This document shows, piece after piece, positions 25,707-35,047 of a DNA stretch of 64,000 nt. The notes below the pieces were generated by a model. The model was not told the DNA's origin, did not search any database, and saw nothing but the letters and a program-made list of their open reading frames with translations. A program made the position numbers and the translations under genes. Position 1 is the stretch's first letter; every line of letters begins with the position of its first letter. Source of the stretch: CBDDLJ01 sp965230635 (GTDB lineage Bacteria > Pseudomonadota > Gammaproteobacteria > UBA1113); the NCBI GenBank assembly GCA_965230635.1, contig CBDDLJ010000021.1, positions 1-64,000 of the forward strand, written 5' to 3'.

Positions 25707-27194
25707 AGAAAATAAAAAGAGACAGGTAATCACGAGCAATACCGACGTTTGCCCATAACGCATCAATGGTGTGCTGCCATCGACGGCGACAACATGGCCT
25801 CTTAATACATAAGGCTGATCGATCGGCGCTTGTTGAACAATTTTTCCCTGTGGATTGATAATGGCGGTAATGCCGGTGTTACTTTCAAATAAAATATAAC
25901 GTCCCGTTTCTAGTGCCCGTGTTTGCGCGATTTGGATGTGTTGTTGCGCAGCATTAGAATGACCAAACCAACTGTCATCATTGATCAATAATATGAGCTG
26001 TGCTTGTGGTATCATGCTAAAAACTAAATTAGAATAAGCAATTTCATAGCAAATTAATGGTGCAATAAGAATATTGTTAATAGAAATAAGCGATTGTTTA
26101 TTATCACCTGGTATAAAATCTGACATGGGTACATTAAAAAAATGAATTAATCCCTGTAACACTGAGCGTAAAGGTAAGAACTCCCCAAAAGGCACTAAAT
26201 GGCGTTTATAGTATTGCCCAACAGCATTGCCATAAACTAACATGGCATTAAAATAATGTTGATCATTATTTTTTTTCTCGGCTTCAACCGGCACACCAAC
26301 GACAACAGCAGAGTTATGTTTTTTTGCTTCTTTACCTAATGTCGCTAAATAATCTGATACCGCCCAAGATGGGGCAGGAATAGCTGATTCAGGTAAAATA
26401 ATTATATCTTGGCCAAACTCTTGAGTTGTTGATTGTGCGTAATGATCCAGTATGTGAGAAAAGATATGTTCATCCCATTTTACTAATTGATTGATATTTC
26501 CCTGTATTAAACTCACGTTTAATTGTTGTTGGCTTGGTGTTACCCACTGGGTGGGTAACATAAAGTTGATAAGGATAATCATCGCAATACCGGCAATGGC
26601 ACTCATTTTATATTGCCAGTGCTCACGCCACACAATGTAACACAGACCACTGAGAAACATGAGAAGAAATGCCACACCATATGTGCCGAGTAGAGGTAAG
26701 TAAGCGGCTAAGCCATCAACTTGACTATAGCCTAGTAATACCCAAGGAAAGCCGGATAAAAATTTACTGCGCAACCATTCAGTAAAAACCCAACAGGAGG
26801 GGATTCCTATAAGCCAATAAGCAAACCGTCTTTTGCGAAAAAGATAATGGCTTATGTAGCCTGCCAGAGCAGGAAACAATGCCATGAAGGCGATGAATAG
26901 TACTGTCAAGGATAGGGAGATTATCGCATGGGCACCACCATAGTCGTGAATACTGATGTATATCCACGATGTGCTAGTGGCAAAGAATCCAATACCGAAT
27001 AACCAACCACGCCAGATAATTTGCGTACGCGAGGCAACTTGCCAACAAAAAATTAAGCCTAATGGCGCAAGAATTGCCATTATGGCATGATTGTAGGGTG
27101 CGAAGGCCAGCGTCAACGATACCCCAGCACTTAAGGCTAAAATGTCGTATTTAATATAATGTAGCCAATGGTGTTGACTATTTTTTATGTGCAT
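25674..27194 (-). CDS. lnt: Apolipoprotein N-acyltransferase
   Basis: 506 residues: about six N-terminal membrane segments followed by a periplasmic nitrilase domain and a last membrane helix. Catalytic residues are visible in IILPESAIPAP (Glu), YYKRHLVPFGEFLP (Lys) and APLICYEIAYSN (Cys). It adds the third acyl chain to the N-terminal Cys of lipoproteins. In E. coli it directly follows ybeX (corC); here a ~6.5-kb accessory island separates them. Confidence 0.97.
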   Translation of the reverse strand: MHIKNSQHHWLHYIKYDILALSAGVSLTLAFAPYNHAIMAILAPLGLIFCWQVASRTQIIWRGWLFGIGFFATSTSWIYISIHDYGGAHAIISLSLTVLFIAFMALFPALAGYISHYLFRKRRFAYWLIGIPSCWVFTEWLRSKFLSGFPWVLLGYSQVDGLAAYLPLLGTYGVAFLLMFLSGLCYIVWREHWQYKMSAIAGIAMIILINFMLPTQWVTPSQQQLNVSLIQGNINQLVKWDEHIFSHILDHYAQSTTQEFGQDIIILPESAIPAPSWAVSDYLATLGKEAKKHNSAVVVGVPVEAEKKNNDQHYFNAMLVYGNAVGQYYKRHLVPFGEFLPLRSVLQGLIHFFNVPMSDFIPGDNKQSLISINNILIAPLICYEIAYSNLVFSMIPQAQLILLINDDSWFGHSNAAQQHIQIAQTRALETGRYILFESNTGITAIINPQGKIVQQAPIDQPYVLRGHVVAVDGSTPLMRYGQTSVLLVITCLFLFSLCWCHIIRRR

Positions 27195-27330
27195 GATATC
27201 ATTTAAGAATATTTAGTAAGACATCAAAGTTAACAAATTTTGCATAGAAATGGAAATGATGGTGTACATTCCATTTCAGACTAGTGTAAATAATGACGTC
27301 TTCAGCAAAATAATAAGAGGAGAATAAGAC

Positions 27331-28686
27331 ATGGGAAACATGCAAATTTTATCTTTCGACTTTGACGGCTGCCTATTTAATAAACACTTCCACGACAATG
27401 TGCTTGATTGCAATATCGGATTACTTAACACTATTAACAATGAAAAAACGCAGTATGACAAAATCACTGTGTTTGTCGGTTCGAATCGGCAGTCGGTAGA
27501 AGTTGATATTTTAAATAGTTTTCCTTTCGATAGAAAAAATACAGTAGGCAGAGGATCCTGTTTTCCGAGAGCAAAGCAAGTAGCTCAATATTTGGGGGCG
27601 CATCTTGATACATTTTTATTGTCAGATTTGGCGGCCGATCAACCTGCGGGCACAGCTTTTAACAAGGCATTAGATGAATTAGGTCAAAGTGTTTATTATG
27701 TTGATCATTGGTCAGATTATGAACCTGGTAATGAAGCTAAAAAAGCGCATGCAAGGCAAAAAGATAAAGAGAGAGAAGCAAGACACGCTAGTTGTATTGA
27801 TGATGAAACAAAGGCAACAATTCTATATGCGCAAATGCACAAATCAGCTGTTGAAAATCCAGACATGGATATTGTCTATGATTTTTATGATGACAAAGAC
27901 AACATCCTCAATGCATTAAAAATTTTTTACAGCGATAATGCATTTCTCATCCCTGAGAATGTGACATTAAGGTTATATCGATACGGTCATCTTGATCAAG
28001 AAAACAAGCTTAAAGCTGCTGAAAATATTGCTGAGATAAAAGGAAAAGGGTATCGTGATAGCTCATACCGTGAAACAACGAAAATGATGGTGCAAGCAGC
28101 CCTGAATAAAGAAATTTCTGGCATAGTAAATGTTGCTAAAAATATGGATATAACACAATTTAATTTAAACTGGAAGAAGAAAACAGCTCTGCATGTCGCT
28201 AAGTTTAGCGGTTTAGCACTGTTAGCTGCTGTTATCACAAGTGCCTCTATCGTTGCGACAGTCGCCTCTTTTGGTTTGTTAACCCCTTTTAGTAGTATGG
28301 GGGTTGTAATTGGAACAACGTTATTAGCAAAGGCATTGTTTATGACGGCTACTGCCATAGGCGTTACGTTACTGGCAACAGGTATTAAAGGTGCGGTTGT
28401 ATCAAGTAAAAAAGCAAATCCGTATAGCCAGTACCAAGATAAAGATATTGTTGTTGAGAAAGAAGTAGCGAGGGCAGAGCAGAAAGGTAATCATTCAAAC
28501 AAATGTCAAGCAGTGAGCAAGACTGTTGACGAAAGTGATCAGGTAAAGTTACTTGATTCACCGCCTGCTGCTACAGCTCCTGACTTCCGCGTCCGCACTA
28601 CAGTCCTATCCCCACTGGCAGGGTGCAAGCTGCTGTTTGATGTTAAAGATGCTGTAAATGATTTTGGCATCCTTAGTCATTTTTGA
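27331..28686 (+). CDS. HAD-like candidate effector, C-terminus replaced by IS insertion
   Basis: Strong AGGAG before the ATG. Residues ~6-16 (LSFDFDGCLFN) resemble HAD motif I with both Asp present; VGSNRQS, YAQMHKSAVENP and VYDFYDDKDNI follow, the last like HAD motif IV. Two or three hydrophobic segments at ~290-360 suggest membrane association. The frame runs into an IS at 28579, so the last ~35 residues are IS-encoded. Before insertion the gene read 27331-28578 plus 30512-30607: 447 residues ending ITKRM. A paralogue is at 31823. The layout (N-terminal catalytic fold, C-terminal hydrophobic hairpin) recalls type IV effectors, which is inference. Confidence 0.7.
   Translation: MGNMQILSFDFDGCLFNKHFHDNVLDCNIGLLNTINNEKTQYDKITVFVGSNRQSVEVDILNSFPFDRKNTVGRGSCFPRAKQVAQYLGAHLDTFLLSDLAADQPAGTAFNKALDELGQSVYYVDHWSDYEPGNEAKKAHARQKDKEREARHASCIDDETKATILYAQMHKSAVENPDMDIVYDFYDDKDNILNALKIFYSDNAFLIPENVTLRLYRYGHLDQENKLKAAENIAEIKGKGYRDSSYRETTKMMVQAALNKEISGIVNVAKNMDITQFNLNWKKKTALHVAKFSGLALLAAVITSASIVATVASFGLLTPFSSMGVVIGTTLLAKALFMTATAIGVTLLATGIKGAVVSSKKANPYSQYQDKDIVVEKEVARAEQKGNHSNKCQAVSKTVDESDQVKLLDSPPAATAPDFRVRTTVLSPLAGCKLLFDVKDAVNDFGILSHF
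28401..28578 (+). repeat. Left 178-bp target duplication of IS copy 1
   Basis: The segment beginning ATCAAGTAAAAAAGC and ending GCTACAGCT directly abuts the IS end and recurs at 30334-30511. It is coding DNA of the interrupted HAD-like gene. Confidence 0.95.
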
Positions 28687-30333
28687 TGGCAAACGATACT
28701 GTTGATTATCAGAGGTATCCTTTAAAATACTTGCCTGTACCTGACAAAGCGCATCCGTAATACGTTGAACACCCATTGGTTGTCCAGCTTGTGTTAGTTT
28801 GAACTGAACGTGCCTTATCAGCGCAAAGACCATATAGCAAAGCAGAATATGTGCTTCAATACGCTTGGGTGTATAGTGGTAAATTGGCCGCATTTTTAAG
28901 TTGTGCTTATTGATCCGAAAGGATTCTTCAATTACCCATAATCGCCGATAGGTTTGATAAATGCGATGGTCAATATCGACTTTATTGGTAATAACACCGT
29001 GTAGTCCATCCCATTGCGCATCATAGTCAATTTTTTCCTGATCAATATGCGCACTTGCTTTTCCTGCTATATCGACATATTTAAGATACCCGTTATTATT
29101 CATTAAGCGTTTCACCTGTTTACACGTACTTAATTTTTTTTCAAGCTTTTTAATCAGTCGCTCTCTATCTTTGGCATCTTTTGCCGCTCGTTTTGCACTA
29201 TAAGAAACAACCAGCCGACGTTCACCAAGCGAGACGACTCGGTAAGCTGTCATGTCATCATCACTCTCTAGCGTGTGATAACCCGCTCTATCCAACACCT
29301 GAGCCTGAACCTCTCTGGACAACTTTCTCAGTGGGTAAGCAACCACATAGTGAAACCCAGCTGATTCCAGCGCAGACAAATTATCCGATGTCATCATGGC
29401 GCGATCGCCAACAACGGTGACTGAATCTATCGGTAGGTACTCTCGCCAATGATGAATTGATTCAATTAATGTCTTACATTCTGCCGTATTCCCCCGGAAT
29501 AAGCGATAACCCACCGGTAAGCCTTCCGCCGTCGTCGCTAATGCCAATACGACCTGTGTTGTATTAAATTTAAAATCCTTGCTATAGCCAAAGGCACGCA
29601 ACGTATCTTCTGATACCGTCTCAAAGGATAATGTCGTCACGTCGAATAAGACCACATTCACCTTACCATCAAGCGCTAACGACGTACCAGAAAACACGCG
29701 TTTTTCCACCTCAACTCGCCGCTCAAGTAACTTATCCATCATCCGATAAATTCTATCCACCGGTAAATCAATATCAAACGCCGTCTTCGACAACACACTC
29801 AAGCGCCGTTTGCTGCCCGGCTCCAGTAGCCGTGAAAAAATCACCTGGCGTAAGGTCTCTTGTTCTCGGCCTGTGAATACGGTTGAAAAACCAAGCTGCT
29901 CATAAAATGGTCCAAATACGTCCATCATGCCCACATTAATACGGGCACATTCCGTCAAATTCTGCAGTAAAACAGGTTGTCTCATGGCTTGTCTCTGCGT
30001 TGATGCGCTATCAGTCAGACACCGCTGGCGATAGTGTGCTATCCAAAACGTTGCTTGTTCCATCCACACCGCTAATTGCTCTGGATCAGCGCTATGCCCG
30101 AAGGTTTTGATAGTGAATTGCTTCACTTTACCATCAATTCTGACGTTATGGCAAACCAATACCGAGCAACGCCGTGTACCACTATTGCGCTTTATACGAG
30201 CAAACATCGACCCTCCACATTGATTTATTTTCCAGTAAAGAAATGATAACATCACGCACTACAATAATAAATATCAATTTATTGATTAATAAATATTTAT
30301 TTTAATTTAGGGAAATATTACGCGGAAGTCAGG
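28579..30333 (-). mobile_element. IS1634-family-like insertion sequence, copy 1
   Basis: 1755 bp bounded by the 14-bp inverted repeat CCTGACTTCCGCGT. It carries one transposase gene on the minus strand. The second copy at 38925-40679 has the same length and differs in only a couple of codons. The element interrupts the HAD-like gene and is flanked by a 178-bp direct duplication. IS1634 of Mycoplasma mycoides is known for long, variable target duplications, which fits. Confidence 0.93.
28606..30207 (-). CDS. IS1634-like (IS4 superfamily) transposase, copy 1
   Basis: 533 residues from the Met at 30207, which has GGAGG upstream; an in-frame extension to 30255 is unlikely. DDE residues are recognisable in VVLFDVTTLSFET, TVVGDRAMMTSD and RLWVIEESFRINKHNLKMRP (YREK-like). 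It differs from copy 2 by Met/Val in KRLMNNNG and His/Tyr in KASAHID. The frame is intact, so the element is probably active or recently active. Confidence 0.92.
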   Translation of the reverse strand: MFARIKRNSGTRRCSVLVCHNVRIDGKVKQFTIKTFGHSADPEQLAVWMEQATFWIAHYRQRCLTDSASTQRQAMRQPVLLQNLTECARINVGMMDVFGPFYEQLGFSTVFTGREQETLRQVIFSRLLEPGSKRRLSVLSKTAFDIDLPVDRIYRMMDKLLERRVEVEKRVFSGTSLALDGKVNVVLFDVTTLSFETVSEDTLRAFGYSKDFKFNTTQVVLALATTAEGLPVGYRLFRGNTAECKTLIESIHHWREYLPIDSVTVVGDRAMMTSDNLSALESAGFHYVVAYPLRKLSREVQAQVLDRAGYHTLESDDDMTAYRVVSLGERRLVVSYSAKRAAKDAKDRERLIKKLEKKLSTCKQVKRLMNNNGYLKYVDIAGKASAHIDQEKIDYDAQWDGLHGVITNKVDIDHRIYQTYRRLWVIEESFRINKHNLKMRPIYHYTPKRIEAHILLCYMVFALIRHVQFKLTQAGQPMGVQRITDALCQVQASILKDTSDNQQYRLPSKMTKDAKIIYSIFNIKQQLAPCQWG

Positions 30334-30511
30334 ATCAAGTAAAAAAGCAAATCCGTATAGCCAGTACCAAGATAAAGATATTGTTGTTGAGAAAGAAGTA
30401 GCGAGGGCAGAGCAGAAAGGTAATCATTCAAACAAATGTCAAGCAGTGAGCAAGACTGTTGACGAAAGTGATCAGGTAAAGTTACTTGATTCACCGCCTG
30501 CTGCTACAGCT
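30334..30511 (+). repeat. Right 178-bp target duplication of IS copy 1
   Basis: A direct copy of 28401-28578 starting immediately after the IS right end. Translation continues from it into the original C-terminus of the HAD-like gene (AQITFGFKKG...). Confidence 0.95.
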
Positions 30512-30607
30512 GCTCAAATTACATTTGGTTTTAAGAAAGGTAGCACTGCTACTAAAGAAAATCCATCAAAGATACCGCCAACAAATTCCATAACTAAGCG
30601 AATGTAG
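30512..30607 (+). pseudogene. Detached 3' end of the HAD-like gene
   Basis: Codes for the original C-terminal 31 residues (AQITFGFKKGSTATKENP ... ITKRM, stop 30605-30607), now cut off from its start by the IS. Joining it to base 28578 restores one open frame of 447 residues. Confidence 0.88.
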
Positions 30608-30839
30608 TCATTCAACATCCCCTACTGATAGGCTAGTTTTGGCTGTAAAGAAGTTGAACTAAGTCTATACATTTCATTTATGTTACAGATTAATATTTCT
30701 GCTAACAGATGACTCAATTGATTAGATGGTGGTTTAATAGCAAGAGAATATGCGATAACATAGGCTTGGCGGCAAGCTAGCGGTCCTATTATGATTATTA
30801 AGGCAGCAAATTTTAATATAACATGGAAATTATGAGTAT

Positions 30840-31805
30840 ATGTGGTTTAAAAATATACATTTTTATCGATTTTATCAAAAGTTTTCTCTGACAGAGGCTG
30901 ATTTGTATGACGCATTGAGCCAACATGTAAGTCGTGATTGCAGTAAATTGGAGCGCAGTACGTATGGGTGGACGGCACCATTGGGGATGGCGCATCAACA
31001 TTTAGTACATACAATTGAAGGCAAAATGATGATAGCTGCATGTAAGCGTGAGAAAATATTGCCAACAAGTATTGTACGCGAAGAAACTGAAAAACGATTG
31101 TTAGACATGGAAGCGCAGCAAGCACACCCACCATCACGTCGTGATCGTCGTAATATGATTGAAGAAGTAACTTTGAAATTGTTACCGCAAGCATTAACCA
31201 AATCCAGTATTACTTATGCTTATATCGATGTGAAACAGGGTTGGTTAGTCATTGATACACCAAGCAGAAAAAATGCAGAAGATTTCACTGTATTGTTGCG
31301 TAATAGTTTAGGCGCATTACCGGTTAGTTTACCGAAAACCAAGCAATCGATACGCTATACCTTAACGAATTGGCTATTGGGTATTGATTTACCAGCTGGC
31401 TTACAATTGGAAGAAGATTGTGAATTACAAGATCCAGAAAATGCCAAAGCACAGATTAAATGCCAGCATCAAGATATTAGTTCTGATTTGATTACAGCTC
31501 ATGTGAATGATGGTATGCAAGCCATCAAATTAGCCTTAAGTTGGCAGGATCGCATGAGTTTCACTATTGATGAACACTTTATTATAAGGAAAGTAAAATT
31601 TCTAGACTTGGAACAACAGGAGATGGATAATCAAGCTGAGTCAGCAGAAGAGCAGTTTAGCGCTAATTTTAGTATTTTTTCTGGTGATTTTGCTAAACTG
31701 CTGCCTTTATTGATCAAAGCATTTGGTGGCTTAGAGTCAGCAAAGGAAGCAGCTTTAGTTGAAAAAAATCGATTGAGTATAGAAGAAGAAATGCTAGTTG
31801 AATAA
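30840..31805 (+). CDS. rdgC: Recombination-associated protein RdgC
   Basis: 321 residues; begins MWFKNIHFYRF, and ERSTYGWTAPLG and LTKSSITYAYIDVKQGWLVIDTPSRKNAED are family signatures. RdgC forms a DNA-encircling dimer that restrains RecA access to double-stranded DNA. It lies inside an accessory island, with the next candidate effector gene only 17 bp downstream on the same strand, suggesting shared transcription. Only a weak GGAA precedes the ATG. Confidence 0.95.
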   Translation: MWFKNIHFYRFYQKFSLTEADLYDALSQHVSRDCSKLERSTYGWTAPLGMAHQHLVHTIEGKMMIAACKREKILPTSIVREETEKRLLDMEAQQAHPPSRRDRRNMIEEVTLKLLPQALTKSSITYAYIDVKQGWLVIDTPSRKNAEDFTVLLRNSLGALPVSLPKTKQSIRYTLTNWLLGIDLPAGLQLEEDCELQDPENAKAQIKCQHQDISSDLITAHVNDGMQAIKLALSWQDRMSFTIDEHFIIRKVKFLDLEQQEMDNQAESAEEQFSANFSIFSGDFAKLLPLLIKAFGGLESAKEAALVEKNRLSIEEEMLVE

Positions 31806-31822
31806 GTAAGGATAGTTTTCTA

Positions 31823-33367
31823 ATGACAACAGAAATAACGCATAGCAATAATGTTATACGAGTGTTATCGTTTAGTTTTGATGGATGCTTGTTTAATTTA
31901 CCTTTTCTTAATGATACAAGACTAGCGCGTGACATAGTAAAAAGCAATCAGCATTTGCTTTCTCAAATAAAAAAAGAGCGAGATAATTATAGCGAAACAA
32001 GGGTGTATATTGGATCCCATCGCCAATCTATGCTGATCGATTATTTATACTCCGGTGCTGATCAAGGAAATAAAGGATCCTGTTTTGGCAGGATACAAGA
32101 AATTGCTACTGCATTAAAAGCTAACTTTGATCCTTTCTTGCTAGCGGATATTTTTGAAAAGTTACCTGATGGAAAATCTTACTATACTGCATTAAAACAA
32201 TTAGATAAAAATAACACTTACTATGACAATGGTGCTCAACATAACAACACATCAAATAAACAGTGTAATTATCAAGATAAAAACAAAGTCATCATTGTGT
32301 ATGCACAAGTGCATAAAACAGCCGTTGAAAACCCGGGTAAAAAAATTGTCTATGATTTTTATGATGGTAAGCAAGAGATTCTTCAGGTACTGAACAGTTT
32401 TTTTAGCGGTAATAAAAATTTGATTCCTAGCAATGTCACCTTGAAATTACATCAATATGGTGGCAACAAAATTGATAAACTAGATAATTTGCGACCAAGA
32501 TTTATTGGTCGATTGCAAGGTGCTGGTTACATTGATAGGCAATATCGTAAAACAGTTGATACTATGGTTAGTAGTTGTAAGAAAAATGCCAACTTTATTG
32601 ATGTCACTACAGGCTTAGATAAAACTTGCTTTCAGCAAAGTTTATTTACTCATCTATATCTAGACGCAATAGAAATGGCTAGCAAAGAAGGAAATAAACC
32701 TAAAAAAGCTTACCTAGCAAAACAAGGTTTAGCAGTTTTAGATAACTTAAACTATTTTCAGGAGAAAAAGAAATATTCATCAGAAAAATTAACACATTTT
32801 ATTAGAGAAACACATGCTATTATAGAAAATCCTGAAGAACAGCAGATTACTCAGTACAAAAGTTTTCTTAGCGAGCTTAACTGGGAACGGTCGGCAGTTA
32901 AAGCAGTAGGGTTTGGAGCGTTAGCTTTGCTTGGTGCCTCAATTGCTACGATTTCTGCTACGGTAGCTATTGCTTCTTTCGGTTTTTTAACACCATTAAG
33001 TAGTCTCGGTATTGCTATCGGTACGACTTTAGTTGTACAAAGTTTATCTATTATAACCACTCTATTTGGTGCAGGTATGTTTGCTGTCGGTGCTGTATTC
33101 TCCTATCGAGCAGGTCAAGATCTACACTTACATAGTCAGATGGTGGATATTGCTGTTAAGGCAACAGCATATGCGGCTATGTCGAAGCATGGTAACACGG
33201 AAGAACGGAAAGATTTTTTAGGGGACAATAGCCTTGACGACTCTATTTGGAGTAATGGTTCTGTTTCATCTCCAAGAAAATTCGATTCAAGCGATGTTGA
33301 GGTGGAAAGAACGGAGCAAGTTCCTAAAGATCTGGACTTTTCACCAATAGCGCGCAATATTACATAG
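31823..33367 (+). CDS. HAD-like candidate effector, probable pseudoenzyme paralogue
   Basis: 514 residues. It shares ordered blocks with the protein at 27331: LSFSFDGCLFN, SHRQSM, GSCFGRIQEIA, YAQVHKTAVENPG, VYDFYDGKQEI, then hydrophobic segments at ~355-430 containing SFGFLTPLSSLGIAIGTTL. The presumed HAD nucleophile Asp is Ser here, and the acidic pair of motif IV (YDD) is YDG. It has ~60 extra residues before the membrane region and a polar Ser/Glu-rich tail. An AAGGA site sits between rdgC and the ATG. Secretion by a Dot/Icm-like system is a guess from architecture. Confidence 0.7.
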   Translation: MTTEITHSNNVIRVLSFSFDGCLFNLPFLNDTRLARDIVKSNQHLLSQIKKERDNYSETRVYIGSHRQSMLIDYLYSGADQGNKGSCFGRIQEIATALKANFDPFLLADIFEKLPDGKSYYTALKQLDKNNTYYDNGAQHNNTSNKQCNYQDKNKVIIVYAQVHKTAVENPGKKIVYDFYDGKQEILQVLNSFFSGNKNLIPSNVTLKLHQYGGNKIDKLDNLRPRFIGRLQGAGYIDRQYRKTVDTMVSSCKKNANFIDVTTGLDKTCFQQSLFTHLYLDAIEMASKEGNKPKKAYLAKQGLAVLDNLNYFQEKKKYSSEKLTHFIRETHAIIENPEEQQITQYKSFLSELNWERSAVKAVGFGALALLGASIATISATVAIASFGFLTPLSSLGIAIGTTLVVQSLSIITTLFGAGMFAVGAVFSYRAGQDLHLHSQMVDIAVKATAYAAMSKHGNTEERKDFLGDNSLDDSIWSNGSVSSPRKFDSSDVEVERTEQVPKDLDFSPIARNIT

Positions 33368-33703
33368 GATCATACTGGATCTTTGCAAAGGCGCAGAGAA
33401 AGCTTAACGTTTTAGTAAGAAACTATTATAGCATTTTTCAATATTACTAAGCCATTATAAACTTCCTCTAACCCGCGCTTGCTTTGTTCTTCAAAAGCTT
33501 ATTTACAGTAAGTAAACCACACTTTTGAAACCGCGTAAGCACGCGTTATACTCGCTTATAATGGCTTAGTCATATTGAAAACTGCTATAACACGAAAACA
33601 AATGTTAACATTAGAAAAAGCCGCTCATCATCAGCGCTATATGATGATATTGCTGGTCATTATAATTTCAAGTAAGCTTAAAAAAACAAAAGTTAGCAGC
33701 ACC
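33368..33703. other. Intergenic region with hairpin repeat
   Basis: No gene seen; mostly filled by hairpin repeat copy 2, lying between the convergent HAD-like gene and corC. Confidence 0.7.
33426..33590. repeat. Long-hairpin intergenic repeat, copy 2
   Basis: A 35-bp inverted repeat (33426-33460 against 33556-33590, two mismatches) encloses a ~95-bp core related to copy 1 at 11146-11311. The outer arms share TTATAGC with copy 1 and then differ at many positions, while remaining complementary within the copy. No ORF. Confidence 0.85.
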
Positions 33704-34552
33704 TTATTGATTCATTATGGTTGCTTGCAGTAAGGTGATCCTTCTTTTATCTGCTTGTAACACGGTAAATATGAAGTTTTTGATAGTGATGGTTTCATCT
33801 TTTTTTGGCATATAACCAAAACCACGCATGACTAAGCCGCCAATGGTATCAAATTCTTCATCACTCAACGAAGCGTGGAAATATTCATTAAAGTCTTCAA
33901 TAGGCGTTAAGGCATTAATCGCATAGAGGTTGTCTTCTTGCTCTTGGATAAATTCATGTTCTTTTGTATCGTGTTCATCGACTATTTCACCAACAATTTC
34001 TTCTAATACATCTTCAATCGTTACTAAGCCAGCGACACTACCATATTCATCAACAACAATTGCCATGTGATGGCGATGTTGTTGAAATTCTTTTAGCAAA
34101 ACGTCAATTCGCTTGCTTTCTGGGGTGAACACAGGTTTTCTCAGGTATTCTTTTAATTTGAAGTTTTCTTTTTCCGTTTGATTGAATGCTGCTTTCAATA
34201 TGTCTTTAGCAAAAAGAATCCCCATGATTTCATCTTTGTTTTCCTCTATAATGGGGAAGCGAGAATGGCCGGATTCAATAATATGAGGAACAATTTCATC
34301 TAAGCTGTCAGTCACATTAATGGTTATCATGTGTGACCGTGGGATCATGATATCACGTACTTGGTTTTTTGATACTTTCAATACACCTTCTAACATTTCT
34401 AAATCATCATCGTCAATAATTTTTCGTTGTTTTGCATCACGCAATAACTCAACTAAGTCTTCGCGATCTTGTGGCTCTCGCGATAAAGATTGACTTAAGC
34501 GTTCAAACCAAGATTTTTCTGGCTTGGCTTTGCTCGATGTATCATCACTCAT
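33704..34552 (-). CDS. corC: CorC/YbeX-type CBS-domain protein
   Basis: 282 residues. Paired CBS domains (~65-185; IMIPRSHMITINV, HSRFPIIEENKDEIMGILFAKD, MAIVVDEYGSVAGLVTIEDVLEEIVGEI) precede a C-terminal CorC_HlyC domain. There is no N-terminal membrane domain, as for E. coli YbeX, which is linked to magnesium homeostasis and ribosome biogenesis. It lies 24 bp after ybeY in the phoH-ybeY-corC operon; the usual next gene, lnt, is displaced. Confidence 0.94.
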   Translation of the reverse strand: MSDDTSSKAKPEKSWFERLSQSLSREPQDREDLVELLRDAKQRKIIDDDDLEMLEGVLKVSKNQVRDIMIPRSHMITINVTDSLDEIVPHIIESGHSRFPIIEENKDEIMGILFAKDILKAAFNQTEKENFKLKEYLRKPVFTPESKRIDVLLKEFQQHRHHMAIVVDEYGSVAGLVTIEDVLEEIVGEIVDEHDTKEHEFIQEQEDNLYAINALTPIEDFNEYFHASLSDEEFDTIGGLVMRGFGYMPKKDETITIKNFIFTVLQADKRRITLLQATIMNQ

Positions 34553-34576
34553 GGGTTTACTATTCTCCTTCAGCGT

Positions 34577-35047
34577 TTATTCATAGGGGTTTGCAAACCC
34601 CAAATGGGTTAATATCTGTATTTCTTCCTGCTCCATAATTCGAGCTTCTTCATCTTCTTCGTGATCATAGCCAAGTAAATGTAGTGTACCGTGCACAATT
34701 AAATGGGCAAAGTGTGTTATGGCCGTTGTTTTTTGATGATTGGCTTCTTGAAGAATACGGTTAGGGCATAGTAATATATCACCTAGCAGTGTTGTTTTAA
34801 CACCATCAGGTATTTGTGCAGGGAAAGATAATATATTAGTTGGTTTATCTTTATGACGGAAACGTAAATTATAGTCTTGCATGGTTTTTTCATCGACCAT
34901 AGCAATAGCAAGCTCTGCTGCGGATCGTCGCCCAGTTAATGTAGTACTGACCCATTCGGTGATAGCTTCATTAGATGGAACAAATGTGTCGGTGCTATCG
35001 CGCTGTATATATAAGTCTAAAATAGGCAGTGGATTGGCATTATTCAT
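34577..35047 (-). CDS. ybeY: Endoribonuclease YbeY
   Basis: 156 residues from the ATG at 35047, which nearly abuts the phoH stop; an ATG three codons earlier (35056) is an alternative. The zinc motif HGTLHLLGYDHEEDEEA and RHKDKPTNILSFP are diagnostic. YbeY is a metal-dependent RNase acting in 16S rRNA 3'-end maturation and ribosome quality control. Confidence 0.95.
   Translation of the reverse strand: MNNANPLPILDLYIQRDSTDTFVPSNEAITEWVSTTLTGRRSAAELAIAMVDEKTMQDYNLRFRHKDKPTNILSFPAQIPDGVKTTLLGDILLCPNRILQEANHQKTTAITHFAHLIVHGTLHLLGYDHEEDEEARIMEQEEIQILTHLGFANPYE

Noticed and set aside
29181..29876. ORFs opposite the transposase (also 39382-40077)
   Set aside because: Present in both IS copies only because the IS is duplicated; antisense to an intact transposase.
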